From the NCBI RefSeq assembly GCF_900167955.1, contig NZ_FUYK01000010.1, positions 1 to 64,000 of the forward strand: a stretch of 64,000 nt of DNA. The letters run 5' to 3'. Shown one piece after another: positions 1 through 7,630 of the stretch. The notes under the pieces are model-generated. The model was not told the origin of the DNA. It did not search any database and saw nothing but the letters and a program-made list of their open reading frames with translations. The DNA comes from Candidatus Nitrosotalea bavarica. GTDB taxonomy: Archaea > Thermoproteota > Nitrososphaeria > Nitrososphaerales > Nitrosopumilaceae. Position numbers and translations under genes: made by a program. The stretch's first letter is position 1, and each line of letters opens with the position of its first letter.

Positions 1-323
1 TGATCATATACCATTCTCAATCTAGGAGCCATCTTTCTGGTTATAGTTCCCATGACAACAATAAGATCACATTGTCTGAGAGAACCAAATGCTTCGATAA
101 TACCAAATCTTTCAACGTCATATCTAGGACTAGATGCGGCACCAAATTCTACACTACAACATGCAGTCTCAAGATGAACTGGCCATAAAGAGTAAATTCT
201 GCCCCAGTTTATTGCCATGTCAAATGGTTTTCCGACTGCCTTGATAAGTACATCACCAAGCTTTCCAAGTAAAACATTAGTTGCGTGCGGTGCCGTATCT
301 TGATTAAGTAATTCTTTTAACAT
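1..323 (-). CDS. nuoB: NADH-quinone oxidoreductase subunit B, copy 1 (partial, runs off window start)
   Basis: This is the Fe-S subunit of complex I that carries cluster N2 at the quinone site. The start codon is the ATG at 323, and residues 1-107 are visible. The tandem Cys pair C55/C56 that ligates N2 is present; the two remaining N2 cysteines lie beyond the window. It sits 43 nt downstream of nuoA on the same strand, so this copy belongs to the nuo operon. Bases 1-329 match 63155-63483 except at positions 138 and 234. Both differences fall in third codon positions and are silent (Ala62, Val30). Confidence 0.95.
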   Translation of the reverse strand, partial: MLKELLNQDTAPHATNVLLGKLGDVLIKAVGKPFDMAINWGRIYSLWPVHLETACCSVEFGAASSPRYDVERFGIIEAFGSLRQCDLIVVMGTITRKMAPRLRMVYD

Positions 324-366
324 TATTCTTCCCTATCCCGAATCTTTTCCGTATTCGATTTAAAAG

Positions 367-783
367 TTACCAAATGTCTTTTCTCCCTGCCTGATATAGT
401 GCAAAGGCAAAAGCTGCAAAGATTATTGCAAGAAACCCTATAATTGGAAGAGTTTCAGACTTTGGCAAATTAAGTATACTGCTTCCCCAGGCATACAAAA
501 AGATCGATGCCACATCAAATACAACAAACATCAAAACATACGAGTAATACTGCATCATGAAATGAGTACGTCCTTCACCTTGTGGAACTTGACCAGATTC
601 CATTGGAAGGAATTTCACAGGATTTGGAGTACGTCTGGGCGCAATCATCCTAGAAAGAATTAGGGTTGGCCCTGTTGCTACGATTGCAAATATGAACAAT
701 AGTAAAATTGGGCTGAAACTACTAGCAGCTTCTCCTACCAAAGTAGCTATCAACCCAGTCGCAGAGTATAAAAATCTATTCAC
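367..783 (-). CDS. nuoA: NADH-quinone oxidoreductase subunit A
   Basis: This is a 138-residue membrane subunit of complex I with three predicted transmembrane segments (about 20-45, 80-102, 112-132). Between TM1 and TM2 is the family loop, with a KFLPMESG stretch (the usual PYESG region of NuoA). The YSYVLMFVVFDV segment matches the conserved TM2 start with its acidic residue. The length is normal for the family. It is the first gene of the visible nuo operon; nuoB follows after 43 nt. The upstream gap (784-928) is AT-rich and shared with a divergent peroxiredoxin gene, so it should hold both promoters. Confidence 0.93.
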   Translation of the reverse strand: MNRFLYSATGLIATLVGEAASSFSPILLLFIFAIVATGPTLILSRMIAPRRTPNPVKFLPMESGQVPQGEGRTHFMMQYYSYVLMFVVFDVASIFLYAWGSSILNLPKSETLPIIGFLAIIFAAFAFALYQAGRKDIW

Positions 784-928
784 ATTATACGATCAAAATT
801 TTCATTGCTAGTAAATTTTTCAACAATTTCTTTGAAATTAAGTAATATCTTCAATTTTTAATAACAATAGCTTTTAACCATTTTAAAATTCCAAAATGAT
901 TGATATATGTCAATAATGAAACTTTATC

Positions 929-1399
929 ATGGTAAATGTAGGACAAAAGGCACCGCCGTTTACTTTAGTAGATACAGAATTGAAAATGCGAAGCTTGGAT
1001 GAGTTTAAAGGCAAAAAAGTAGTCCTCTCATTCTTTGTAGCAGCAAGTTCTCCTGTATGTACAAAAGAAATGTGTACCTTCAGAGACGAATGGGATCAGA
1101 TATCAAAACTTGGAGCTCAAGTAATAGGAATTAGTAATGATGGTCCGTTTGCAAATAAAGCATTTGCAGAAGCACAACATCTCAATTTTCCTGTACTTGG
1201 AGACTACAAAAGTCAGACAATAAGAGATTATGACATTTTAATGCCTGACTTGTTGCATGTGAAAGGTTATGATGCAGCCAAGAGATCTGTATTCATCGTA
1301 GATGCAAGTGGATCAATAGTCTACAAATGGGTTTCAGATAATCCGTTGATAGAGCCAAACTATCAAGAAATTATAGACTTTCTCAAAAAAGGAAATTAA
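929..1399 (+). CDS. Peroxiredoxin (AhpE/BCP-like thiol peroxidase)
   Basis: This 156-residue protein has a thioredoxin fold of the AhpC/TSA family. It reduces hydroperoxides using the peroxidatic cysteine C44 in SPVCTKEMCTFRD; C49 could be a resolving cysteine in a 1-Cys or atypical 2-Cys mechanism. The usual P-x3-T-x2-C active-site motif is altered here: the Pro is Val and the Thr is Ser (VAASSPVC). No signal peptide is visible, so it should act in the cytoplasm. It is a single gene divergent from the nuo operon. The exact subfamily (AhpE versus BCP/PrxQ) is not resolved by eye. Confidence 0.9.
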   Translation: MVNVGQKAPPFTLVDTELKMRSLDEFKGKKVVLSFFVAASSPVCTKEMCTFRDEWDQISKLGAQVIGISNDGPFANKAFAEAQHLNFPVLGDYKSQTIRDYDILMPDLLHVKGYDAAKRSVFIVDASGSIVYKWVSDNPLIEPNYQEIIDFLKKGN

Positions 1400-1427
1400 A
1401 TTCCTTTTAATTTATTTTTAAAAATAT

Positions 1428-1940
1428 TTATTCAATCTCTGCGAGCACATCATTTTTTGCAACGGATGCACCCTGTTTCAATTTCATTGATTTTACAACA
1501 CCATCTTTATGAGATTTTATTGAGATTTGCATTTTCATAGATTCCAAGACACATACCACATCTCCTTTCTTGATATTATCTCCAGTAGCCACATTTATCG
1601 ATACAACTCTACCTGGAATTTGACTTTTGAGATTTATTTGAGAATCTGCAGATGAATCAGCTCCGGAGTTTTTGTATACAATTTTGTCCATCTCGGGGCG
1701 TTTGTTAAATGTAAGCTTTACTCCGTCAATAACTAGTGTTATTCGATTAGTACTATTTTCAAGATATTTCGTAATGTGATAAACACTATCTAGCATAAAC
1801 TCAACTTTATCGTGAGTCATTGTAATTACTTTGAGGTCACGTTCTTTTCCCTGAATTTTCAAGAGAAATTCGTTATTTCCAACTGACTTTATAATTTCTC
1901 CATCCAAGTTTTCATCAGTATTTTCTAGTTTGAATTTCAT
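1428..1940 (-). CDS. Biotin carboxyl carrier protein of acetyl-CoA/propionyl-CoA carboxylase
   Basis: The C-terminal biotinyl domain carries the ESMKM motif, whose Lys is biotinylated (Lys136 from the start chosen here). An N-terminal region of about 100 residues and a linker precede it. The ATG at 1940 follows the accC stop codon after one base. A longer reading from 1976 would overlap accC by 35 nt, so the shorter 170-residue form is preferred. It is the third gene of a pccB-accC-bccp operon. It shuttles CO2 on biotin between biotin carboxylase and carboxyltransferase in the 3-hydroxypropionate/4-hydroxybutyrate cycle. Confidence 0.93.
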   Translation of the reverse strand: MKFKLENTDENLDGEIIKSVGNNEFLLKIQGKERDLKVITMTHDKVEFMLDSVYHITKYLENSTNRITLVIDGVKLTFNKRPEMDKIVYKNSGADSSADSQINLKSQIPGRVVSINVATGDNIKKGDVVCVLESMKMQISIKSHKDGVVKSMKLKQGASVAKNDVLAEIE

Positions 1941-1941
1941 G

Positions 1942-3435
1942 TCAATGTCTATCCACTTGTGTTTTCCATCTAACACTGTGTTCTTTATGCGATTTTATCC
2001 TGTTTTTGAGAAATTCTGAGTGTATCAAGGTTGCAGCTAATGCAGCTTCTGATTTACCTGATGCCTCTTTTTTCATATCAGCGCGTAGTCTGTCAAGAAT
2101 TTTGAATCTGTCAAGAAAGTCAGTTGATAAATCACCACTAATGAATTCTTTACTATCCAAAATAGTCTTGTATAACGGAATTGCAGTTTCAACTCCTTCG
2201 ATATAGAAATCAGATAGTGCAAGTGTCATTCTCTGTCTAGCTTCTTCAAAGTTCTGTCCCCATGTGATAAGTTTGCCCATAAGTGAGTCGTAATAAGGCG
2301 AAACTGTACATCCCGGATAGAGATAAGTGTCTACTCTAACTCCTGGACCTGAAGGAATATTGACGTCAAAGATTTTTCCTGTTGACGGAGCAAAGTCTAG
2401 AAATGTATCCTCTGCATTAATTCTACATTCTATAGAACAACCATTTACTTTTAGATCTTTTTGTTTGAAAGGAATTTCTTTTCCATTTGCGATATCAATT
2501 TGTAATTTTACAAGATCAAGCCCTGAAACTAATTCAGTAACAGGGTGTTCAACTTGTAATCTGGCGTTTATTTCTATAAAGTAGAAAGCTCCATCATCTA
2601 ATCTTAGAAATTCTGCAGTTCCAGCATTATGATAATCTACAGCTACCGCGGCTTTTACTGCAAGTTCCCCAATTTCATCACGTATCTTTTGGTCAACAAC
2701 TGGAGATGGCGACATTTCTATGAGTTTTTGATGTCTTCTCTGGATAGAACATTCTCGCTCAAAAATATGTACTGCATTTCCATGTTTATCACGTGCTAGC
2801 TGAAATTCAATATGACGAATTTTTGGAAGGAATTTCTCAACAAATAGTGCAGACTTGCCAAATGCCGCTTTTGATTCTCCAGAAGCAATCTCAAAAGCTT
2901 CTCGTAGTTCTTTTTCATTATGTACTAGTCTGATTCCTCTACCTCCTCCTCCAAAAACTGACTTTAGTAAAACAGGATAACCAATACTATGAGCAACATC
3001 TAGTGCTTTCTCAACTTCTTCAACAATTCCCAAACTTCCTGGTACGGTTGGTACTTTAGCTTTTATCATTACATCTTTACATTCCATTTTATCACCACAC
3101 AGTCTCATTGATTTTCCAGAAGGTCCAATGAAGTTGATTTTCTTTTTCTCACAAAGATCTGCAAATTCTGCGTTTTCAGAAAGAAAACCATATCCAGGAT
3201 GAATTGCATCAGCTCCAGAGCTAATTGCAGTCTCTGCTATTTTTTCCATGTTAAGATAACTTTGTGAAGGAGATGCCGCACCAATGTGATATGCTTCAGA
3301 AGCCATCTTGACATGCTTTGAATTTACATCCTCATCAGAATAGACTGCAACTGATTTTATTCCTAATGCATTACATGTCTTGATGACACGTATTGCGATT
3401 TCTCCCCTGTTTGCGATTAAAATTTTCTTGATCAT
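1942..3435 (-). CDS. accC: Biotin carboxylase subunit of acetyl-CoA/propionyl-CoA carboxylase
   Basis: This 497-residue ATP-grasp enzyme carboxylates biotin on the carrier protein at the expense of ATP. The N-terminal domain begins with ILIANRGEIAIRV, and HPGYGFLSENAEFA follows at about 79-93. The Gly-rich ATP lid GGGGRGIR is at 162-169. The catalytic region contains EFLRLDDGAFYFIEINARLQVEHPVTE. Length is typical. It lies 6 nt after pccB and 1 nt before the carrier gene, which implies coordinated expression. In thaumarchaea one such enzyme carboxylates both acetyl-CoA and propionyl-CoA (family knowledge). Confidence 0.96.
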   Translation of the reverse strand: MIKKILIANRGEIAIRVIKTCNALGIKSVAVYSDEDVNSKHVKMASEAYHIGAASPSQSYLNMEKIAETAISSGADAIHPGYGFLSENAEFADLCEKKKINFIGPSGKSMRLCGDKMECKDVMIKAKVPTVPGSLGIVEEVEKALDVAHSIGYPVLLKSVFGGGGRGIRLVHNEKELREAFEIASGESKAAFGKSALFVEKFLPKIRHIEFQLARDKHGNAVHIFERECSIQRRHQKLIEMSPSPVVDQKIRDEIGELAVKAAVAVDYHNAGTAEFLRLDDGAFYFIEINARLQVEHPVTELVSGLDLVKLQIDIANGKEIPFKQKDLKVNGCSIECRINAEDTFLDFAPSTGKIFDVNIPSGPGVRVDTYLYPGCTVSPYYDSLMGKLITWGQNFEEARQRMTLALSDFYIEGVETAIPLYKTILDSKEFISGDLSTDFLDRFKILDRLRADMKKEASGKSEAALAATLIHSEFLKNRIKSHKEHSVRWKTQVDRH

Positions 3436-3441
3436 ATCATT

Positions 3442-4989
3442 CTAAAGATTAATGTTCCCATGCTTTCGCGGAATTCTTCTCTCCCTCTTATTTGCTAAAG
3501 CATCCAAGGCACGTATTAGTGCAGGTCGTGTTTCAGCAGGATCTATTACTGAATCAATAGTACCATAAGATGCAGCTACGTATGGGTTGGCAAATTTTTC
3601 AGTGAAATTATCTACAAGTTGTTTTTTTAGTGCAGCAGAATCTTTTGCAGCATCAAGTTCTTTTCTATTCATTATTCTTACCGCTGCTTCAGAACCTAGT
3701 ACAGCTATCTGTGCAGTTGGCCATGCATAATTCATGTCTGTTCCTAAATTCTTGCTTGACATTGCGATGTAGGCTCCACCATAGGCTTTTCCTATGATTA
3801 GTGTTATCTTTGGAACTGTAGCCTCACAGTAGGCATACAAGAGTTTACTTCCATGACGGATGATTCCAGCATGTTCCTGTTGTGTTCCAGGCATATATCC
3901 AGGAGTATCTACAAGAGTTATAATTGGAACACTATAGCAGTCACAGAATCTGATAAATCTTGATGCCTTGTTAGATGAATCAATATCCAAGGCCCCTGCA
4001 AGTACCATCGGTTGGTTTGCAACAATTCCTATTGTTCTTCCATGCAGTCTGGCAAATCCAATTATGACATTTGGTGCAAATAATTCATGTATCTCAAAGA
4101 ATACATGATTATCAACTATGGAATTTATGATTTCTTTCATATCATACGGTTGAAGAGGATTTTCTGGAATTATGTTTATGAGATTATTGTCTAGTCTGTT
4201 TGGATCATCACCAGTTTCTACAATCGGTGGTTCTTCCGTGCTATTTTGAGGAATATATGATAAGAGTGTCTTGACAATATCCATGCATTGATATTCATTC
4301 TTTGCAACAAAGTGTGCAACACCACTGTTCTTTCCATGTGACATTGCACCACCAAGCTCATCAAAAGATACGTCTTCACCAAGGACTGTCTTGACAACCT
4401 CTGGACCTGTTACAAACATTGTAGCAATCTTGTCAGCCATTATCACAAAGTCTGTCATTGCAGGTGAATATACTGCACCTCCTGCAGATGGTCCTACACT
4501 AACGGTAATTTGAGGAACTACTCCAGACGCAAGTTGATTATGATAAAAAATACTTGCAAAACCATCAAGACTTAGAATTCCTTCTTGAATTCTTGCTCCA
4601 CCCGAATCAACTATTCCAATAATTGGAGAACCAACGTTTGTAGCATGCTCCATAACTTTTGTAATTTTCTTGGCACCCATCTCACTTAGTGTTCCACCAA
4701 GAACCGTAAAATCATAAGCAAAAAGAAAAACTTGTTTTCCGTGTATAGTTCCATATCCTGTAACAACTCCATCTCCAAAGAACTTTTTGTTTTGCATATC
4801 AAATTCATAATAATGATGAGTTGTCATAGCATCAATTTCATTAAAACTTCCTTCATCAAGAAGCAGATCAATTCGTTCTCTTGCCGTTAGCTTGCCTTTA
4901 TCATGTTGACCCTGAACTCTTTCTTCTCCACCACTTTGTTCTGCCTGTCGCCTTTTATGTAAAAAATTTTTTATCTTTTCAGAATGCAT
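3442..4989 (-). CDS. pccB: Carboxyltransferase subunit of acetyl-CoA/propionyl-CoA carboxylase
   Basis: This is a crotonase-fold carboxyltransferase of about 515 residues. The N-terminal half has KLTARERIDLLLDEGSF and the oxyanion-type glycine stretch SVGPSAGGAVYSPA. The C-terminal half has VDTPGYMPGTQQEHAGIIRHG and KAYGGAYIAM. The ATG at 4989 is preferred; an upstream in-frame start at 5013 adds only eight residues of non-conserved character. It is the first enzyme gene of the pccB-accC-bccp operon and transfers CO2 from biotin to acetyl-CoA or propionyl-CoA. Confidence 0.95.
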   Translation of the reverse strand: MHSEKIKNFLHKRRQAEQSGGEERVQGQHDKGKLTARERIDLLLDEGSFNEIDAMTTHHYYEFDMQNKKFFGDGVVTGYGTIHGKQVFLFAYDFTVLGGTLSEMGAKKITKVMEHATNVGSPIIGIVDSGGARIQEGILSLDGFASIFYHNQLASGVVPQITVSVGPSAGGAVYSPAMTDFVIMADKIATMFVTGPEVVKTVLGEDVSFDELGGAMSHGKNSGVAHFVAKNEYQCMDIVKTLLSYIPQNSTEEPPIVETGDDPNRLDNNLINIIPENPLQPYDMKEIINSIVDNHVFFEIHELFAPNVIIGFARLHGRTIGIVANQPMVLAGALDIDSSNKASRFIRFCDCYSVPIITLVDTPGYMPGTQQEHAGIIRHGSKLLYAYCEATVPKITLIIGKAYGGAYIAMSSKNLGTDMNYAWPTAQIAVLGSEAAVRIMNRKELDAAKDSAALKKQLVDNFTEKFANPYVAASYGTIDSVIDPAETRPALIRALDALANKRERRIPRKHGNINL

Positions 4990-5024
4990 GATTCGAATTA
5001 GAACTGTCTGCAACCTATATTAAT

Positions 5025-5297
5025 TTAATCAGTTTTTACTTCTCGAATACCGTCTCGGCCACCCTTGGCGTTACGAAAAACATTCATGCCAATATGATAA
5101 TTTTGCCACAGTCCATCTATGACTTGAAGTGCTTCTCTTGCAGACTGTAATGTTTCCGGACTAGTCTGTGGATCGGCTTCTAATTTTGCAATCAGATTTC
5201 TCCTCTCTGTAAGAAGATCTTCTAATCCTACTTCATAGTTTGATTCCCCATGAAAGGCTGGATCTAATGGTGCTATCTTTGTGGTAGGCTTTGCCAT
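5025..5297 (-). CDS. Conserved-looking small protein of unknown function
   Basis: The protein has 90 residues and is soluble and charged, with no signal or membrane segment. A predicted helical core spans about 24-65, with a Glu/Leu/Ala-rich stretch and a WQNYHIGMN segment near 64. I do not recognise the family. It ends 35 nt before the preferred pccB start and is co-directional with the carboxylase operon, so it may be co-transcribed with it. Whether it is functionally linked to carboxylase (for example in assembly or regulation) is only a context inference. Confidence 0.65.
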   Translation of the reverse strand: MAKPTTKIAPLDPAFHGESNYEVGLEDLLTERRNLIAKLEADPQTSPETLQSAREALQVIDGLWQNYHIGMNVFRNAKGGRDGIREVKTD

Positions 5298-5370
5298 TGA
5301 TTTCTCAATCTGAAGGGTTAGATTTTAAGGTTTTACAGTATGTTTTGGGTCTAAATTGCACTTTCAATAG

Positions 5371-5628
5371 CTATAGAATCTTAGAAACAGTGTCCTTTAG
5401 ATCACTTGCTGCCTTTTTGCCTTTGGTGTTTGTATTTAGATTAACATGTTCTACAAGATCCTGAATTATTATTTCCATTGTACTATCAAGAGCTGCTCTA
5501 ACCGCAGTAATCTGCTGTACAATATCAGGATAGCCCTTTCCCTCATCAATCATCTTGCTAATGCCTTTGACATGCCCCTCGATTCTTGCCAGTCTTTTCT
5601 TTATCTCAGGCAGTTTATGATGAGTCAT
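5371..5628 (-). CDS. CsoR/RcnR-family metal-responsive repressor with altered ligand positions
   Basis: The protein has 85 residues and is a DUF156-type all-helical regulator (RLARIEGHVKGI, then VQQITAVRAALDSTM). Members form tetramers that bind G-tract operators and release on metal or sulfur signals. By ungapped hand alignment to CsoR and RcnR, the three usual ligand positions (Cys, His, Cys/His) are Tyr33, Leu58 and Val62. His3 and His4 at the N-terminus and His61 are present; RcnR is known to use an N-terminal His. It lies next to a metal-transporter gene whose upstream region holds a matching G-tract inverted repeat, so it probably controls that gene. The inducer is unknown. Confidence 0.88.
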   Translation of the reverse strand: MTHHKLPEIKKRLARIEGHVKGISKMIDEGKGYPDIVQQITAVRAALDSTMEIIIQDLVEHVNLNTNTKGKKAASDLKDTVSKIL

Positions 5629-5736
5629 GCGTTATTCTTCTTACAAGCTTGATATTTATCTAATCGGATGGTTTGTCCAACCTCCAAATAGATATATTTT
5701 ATCGAATCAAAATTGCAATGAACCATAAAATCATCT

Positions 5737-6384
5737 TCACCGTACAACAAGAACGTAGATTCCAATAGCCATAATCACAAATCCCACCATTGAATCATTA
5801 TATTTTTCTGGGATTTTTGCAAGTGTCTTTGCTAATCCTACAGTACCAAGCTGAACTAAAAGTAGAAGCGTAGTGATAGAAGCAACTGCAAAAACAACTG
5901 ACAACTCTAATGCAAAGTAAAATCCAGCTGATATTGCAGAAAGATAAATTGGAATAATGCTCGGGTCTGGAGAAAGTGCAGCCCCAAGAATTGCAAAATA
6001 TCCTACTTTCGAGGTAAGTTTGCCAAATTTCTTTTCTTCATTATGTTCGTGTTCATGATCATGATTATGAGGTGCACTCTTTCTTACTAGAGGCATGATT
6101 CCAACAACTAATCCTGCACCTACCATAACTAGTCCTATTCCAGTATCAAGATAGTATGAAATTAAATGAGAAAATACAAGTCCAATGACTACAACAATAA
6201 GTCCCAAAGCAACAGAAAGAGCTACATGACCGATAGCAGTCACAAATGATATTCCAAAGAGCTTTTTTGGGGCCCATTTTTTGTTTTTTGCAAGAACGCA
6301 TAGGGTAAGCCAATGATCAGGGGCAGACATGTGTAATATTCCTACTAGAGCAGCTCCAATTACATAAGCAAAGAGATTAGCCAT
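5737..6384 (-). CDS. Polytopic metal transporter, NicO/RcnA/UreH-like
   Basis: This 215-residue integral membrane protein has about six transmembrane segments. TM1 carries the motif HMSAPDHWLTL, resembling the His/Asp metal motif of Ni/Co transporters. A cytosol/periplasm loop at about 105-117 is His/acid-rich (HNHDHEHEH), typical of metal-binding loops. A second pair of helices contains ALSPDPSIIPIYLSA. The neighbouring CsoR/RcnR-like regulator and the G-tract operator 50 nt upstream point to metal-controlled efflux or uptake, with Ni, Co or Cu most likely. Ni supply for urease is one possibility, but the metal cannot be read from sequence. Confidence 0.75.
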   Translation of the reverse strand: MANLFAYVIGAALVGILHMSAPDHWLTLCVLAKNKKWAPKKLFGISFVTAIGHVALSVALGLIVVVIGLVFSHLISYYLDTGIGLVMVGAGLVVGIMPLVRKSAPHNHDHEHEHNEEKKFGKLTSKVGYFAILGAALSPDPSIIPIYLSAISAGFYFALELSVVFAVASITTLLLLVQLGTVGLAKTLAKIPEKYNDSMVGFVIMAIGIYVLVVR

Positions 6385-6433
6385 GCAATTACTCGTTCCC
6401 TATACTTGGATGAAAATTAGTTCCTAAAAAGCA

Positions 6434-6452
6434 TATCCTCCCCCCCAGGATA
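6434..6452 (-). promoter_or_regulatory. Candidate CsoR/RcnR-family operator (G-tract inverted repeat)
   Basis: On the minus strand this reads TATCCTGGGGGGGAGGATA: a perfect 6-bp inverted repeat around a run of seven G. Known RcnR sites have the form TACT-G6-N-AGTA, the same design of a G-tract between inverted half-sites. It lies 50-68 nt upstream of the transporter start at 6384, just before a T/A-rich TATA-like stretch (about 6420-6430). I did not see a second copy upstream of the regulator or the Cys-rich gene. Confidence 0.65.
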
Positions 6453-6548
6453 GGGGATTCAAAGACATAGTAACTTGAATGTTAAACATGATGAAGTTCA
6501 TTTTTAGAGATAGAATAAACAATTACAATCTAGTTTAAACTTCTGGGT

Positions 6549-7190
6549 TTACTTCTTTGTTCTAGTCATTTTGTAGCTTTCAATTATAGTTACTACAAAA
6601 GCGGCTGCAAACAAACCTAATGGCATTGACAACCACATTGCCTGTCTAAAAAATGCAAGATTTACTGTTTCTGCTGTAAGTATACATGCACTTTCTGCAG
6701 TAACTAAAATGTAAAGACTGGTCTTGATGATGTATTTTAGATTCGGTAACTCGTACAGATGCGGAATCATTTTCATTCCAATCCAGCAATAGCTAAAAGT
6801 ATTCTTCAAATTTGAAACAAGGCTGATATTGCTTCCCTGCTCTATGGCAGAACAGCACGCACCCAATCCTTGTTTTGAACGGTATCTTCCCAAAATGGTA
6901 CAAAATGTAGTCAGACTTGCAAGACCATAACCTAGAGTATATGACATGATTATTCCAAATAGATCATGATAACCAAATAGTACAAACGATATGCCTTGTC
7001 CTACCTGAGATGATAAAATGCACAGAACTATTATACCAACAGCAGAAGGATATGATTTTTTGATTTGATTGAAGAATAATGTAGATTTTTTTATCTTTGG
7101 GACTGGAGCACAACAACATGTTCCTGTAGGACAAATCTCACACATGGAATCTTCTGTGCATTTACAGTCAGTACATGAACAGTTTAGCAA
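6549..7190 (-). CDS. Membrane protein with Cys-rich (metallothionein-like) N-terminal tail
   Basis: The protein has 213 residues. Residues 4-27 hold nine cysteines in CxC, CxxC and CCC arrangements (C4, C6, C9, C11, C17, C20, C25-C27). Four hydrophobic segments follow at about 50-70, 75-100, 155-175 and 180-203, with a further CC pair near 110. I recognise no family for the whole protein. The Cys-rich tail looks like a soft-metal binding module (Cu, Zn or similar), and the gene stands upstream of the metal transporter and CsoR-like regulator in the same orientation. It may be a metal chaperone/transporter component; the role is inferred. Confidence 0.7.
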   Translation of the reverse strand: MLNCSCTDCKCTEDSMCEICPTGTCCCAPVPKIKKSTLFFNQIKKSYPSAVGIIVLCILSSQVGQGISFVLFGYHDLFGIIMSYTLGYGLASLTTFCTILGRYRSKQGLGACCSAIEQGSNISLVSNLKNTFSYCWIGMKMIPHLYELPNLKYIIKTSLYILVTAESACILTAETVNLAFFRQAMWLSMPLGLFAAAFVVTIIESYKMTRTKK

Positions 7191-7312
7191 CGTATCACTA
7201 TACTTGAAATTATGATTTAAGCAATTTCCAACAAATCACACTGTGTGAACTTCTAGATAGATGATGAAATTCCCTGTAAAAGGGGTTACATTTTTAGTTC
7301 AATACTCATGGT

Positions 7313-7630
7313 TTAAACTTCTAGATTTAGTAGAGAATATCGTTTCACTACAGAATTTTGATAGAGTGAAAAAGCATCTTTGCTATCGCTACATTTCTTA
7401 CAAATACACATCTGAGAGACTTTCATCAGATCACAATTATCTGCAAATTCACAGTCAGGACAACCTGCTGGGCCTCCACAGACTAGACATTTTAGTTGCA
7501 TAACTTCTGCACATGCCTGATGTTTAACACCTAATCCTTTGGCCCACAAGGCAACTTCATTGATTTCAATCTTTTTTTTACAGACTAGACATGTTCCAGG
7601 AAACTTCATAGGTATTGCACGCCAGCTCAT
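7313..7630 (-). CDS. Small multi-cysteine zinc-binding protein coupled to RFC-L
   Basis: This 105-residue protein has two or three probable zinc sites. The first is C14-x2-C17 with H37/C40; a dense C48/C51/C57/C60/C66 and C75/C77/C80 cluster follows. It starts with ATGA overlapping the rfcL stop codon, so translation is probably coupled to the clamp-loader gene. No enzymatic domain is recognised. A DNA- or protein-binding zinc-finger role, or an Fe-S cluster in the CxxC-rich half, are both possible. The gene looks real because of the paired cysteines and the coupled start. Confidence 0.72.
   Translation of the reverse strand: MSWRAIPMKFPGTCLVCKKKIEINEVALWAKGLGVKHQACAEVMQLKCLVCGGPAGCPDCEFADNCDLMKVSQMCICKKCSDSKDAFSLYQNSVVKRYSLLNLEV

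Noticed and set aside
7261-7503. 80-codon plus-strand ORF upstream of rfcL region
   Set aside because: It is antisense to the Cys-rich zinc protein at 7313-7630, whose paired cysteines and coupled start show it is the real frame.
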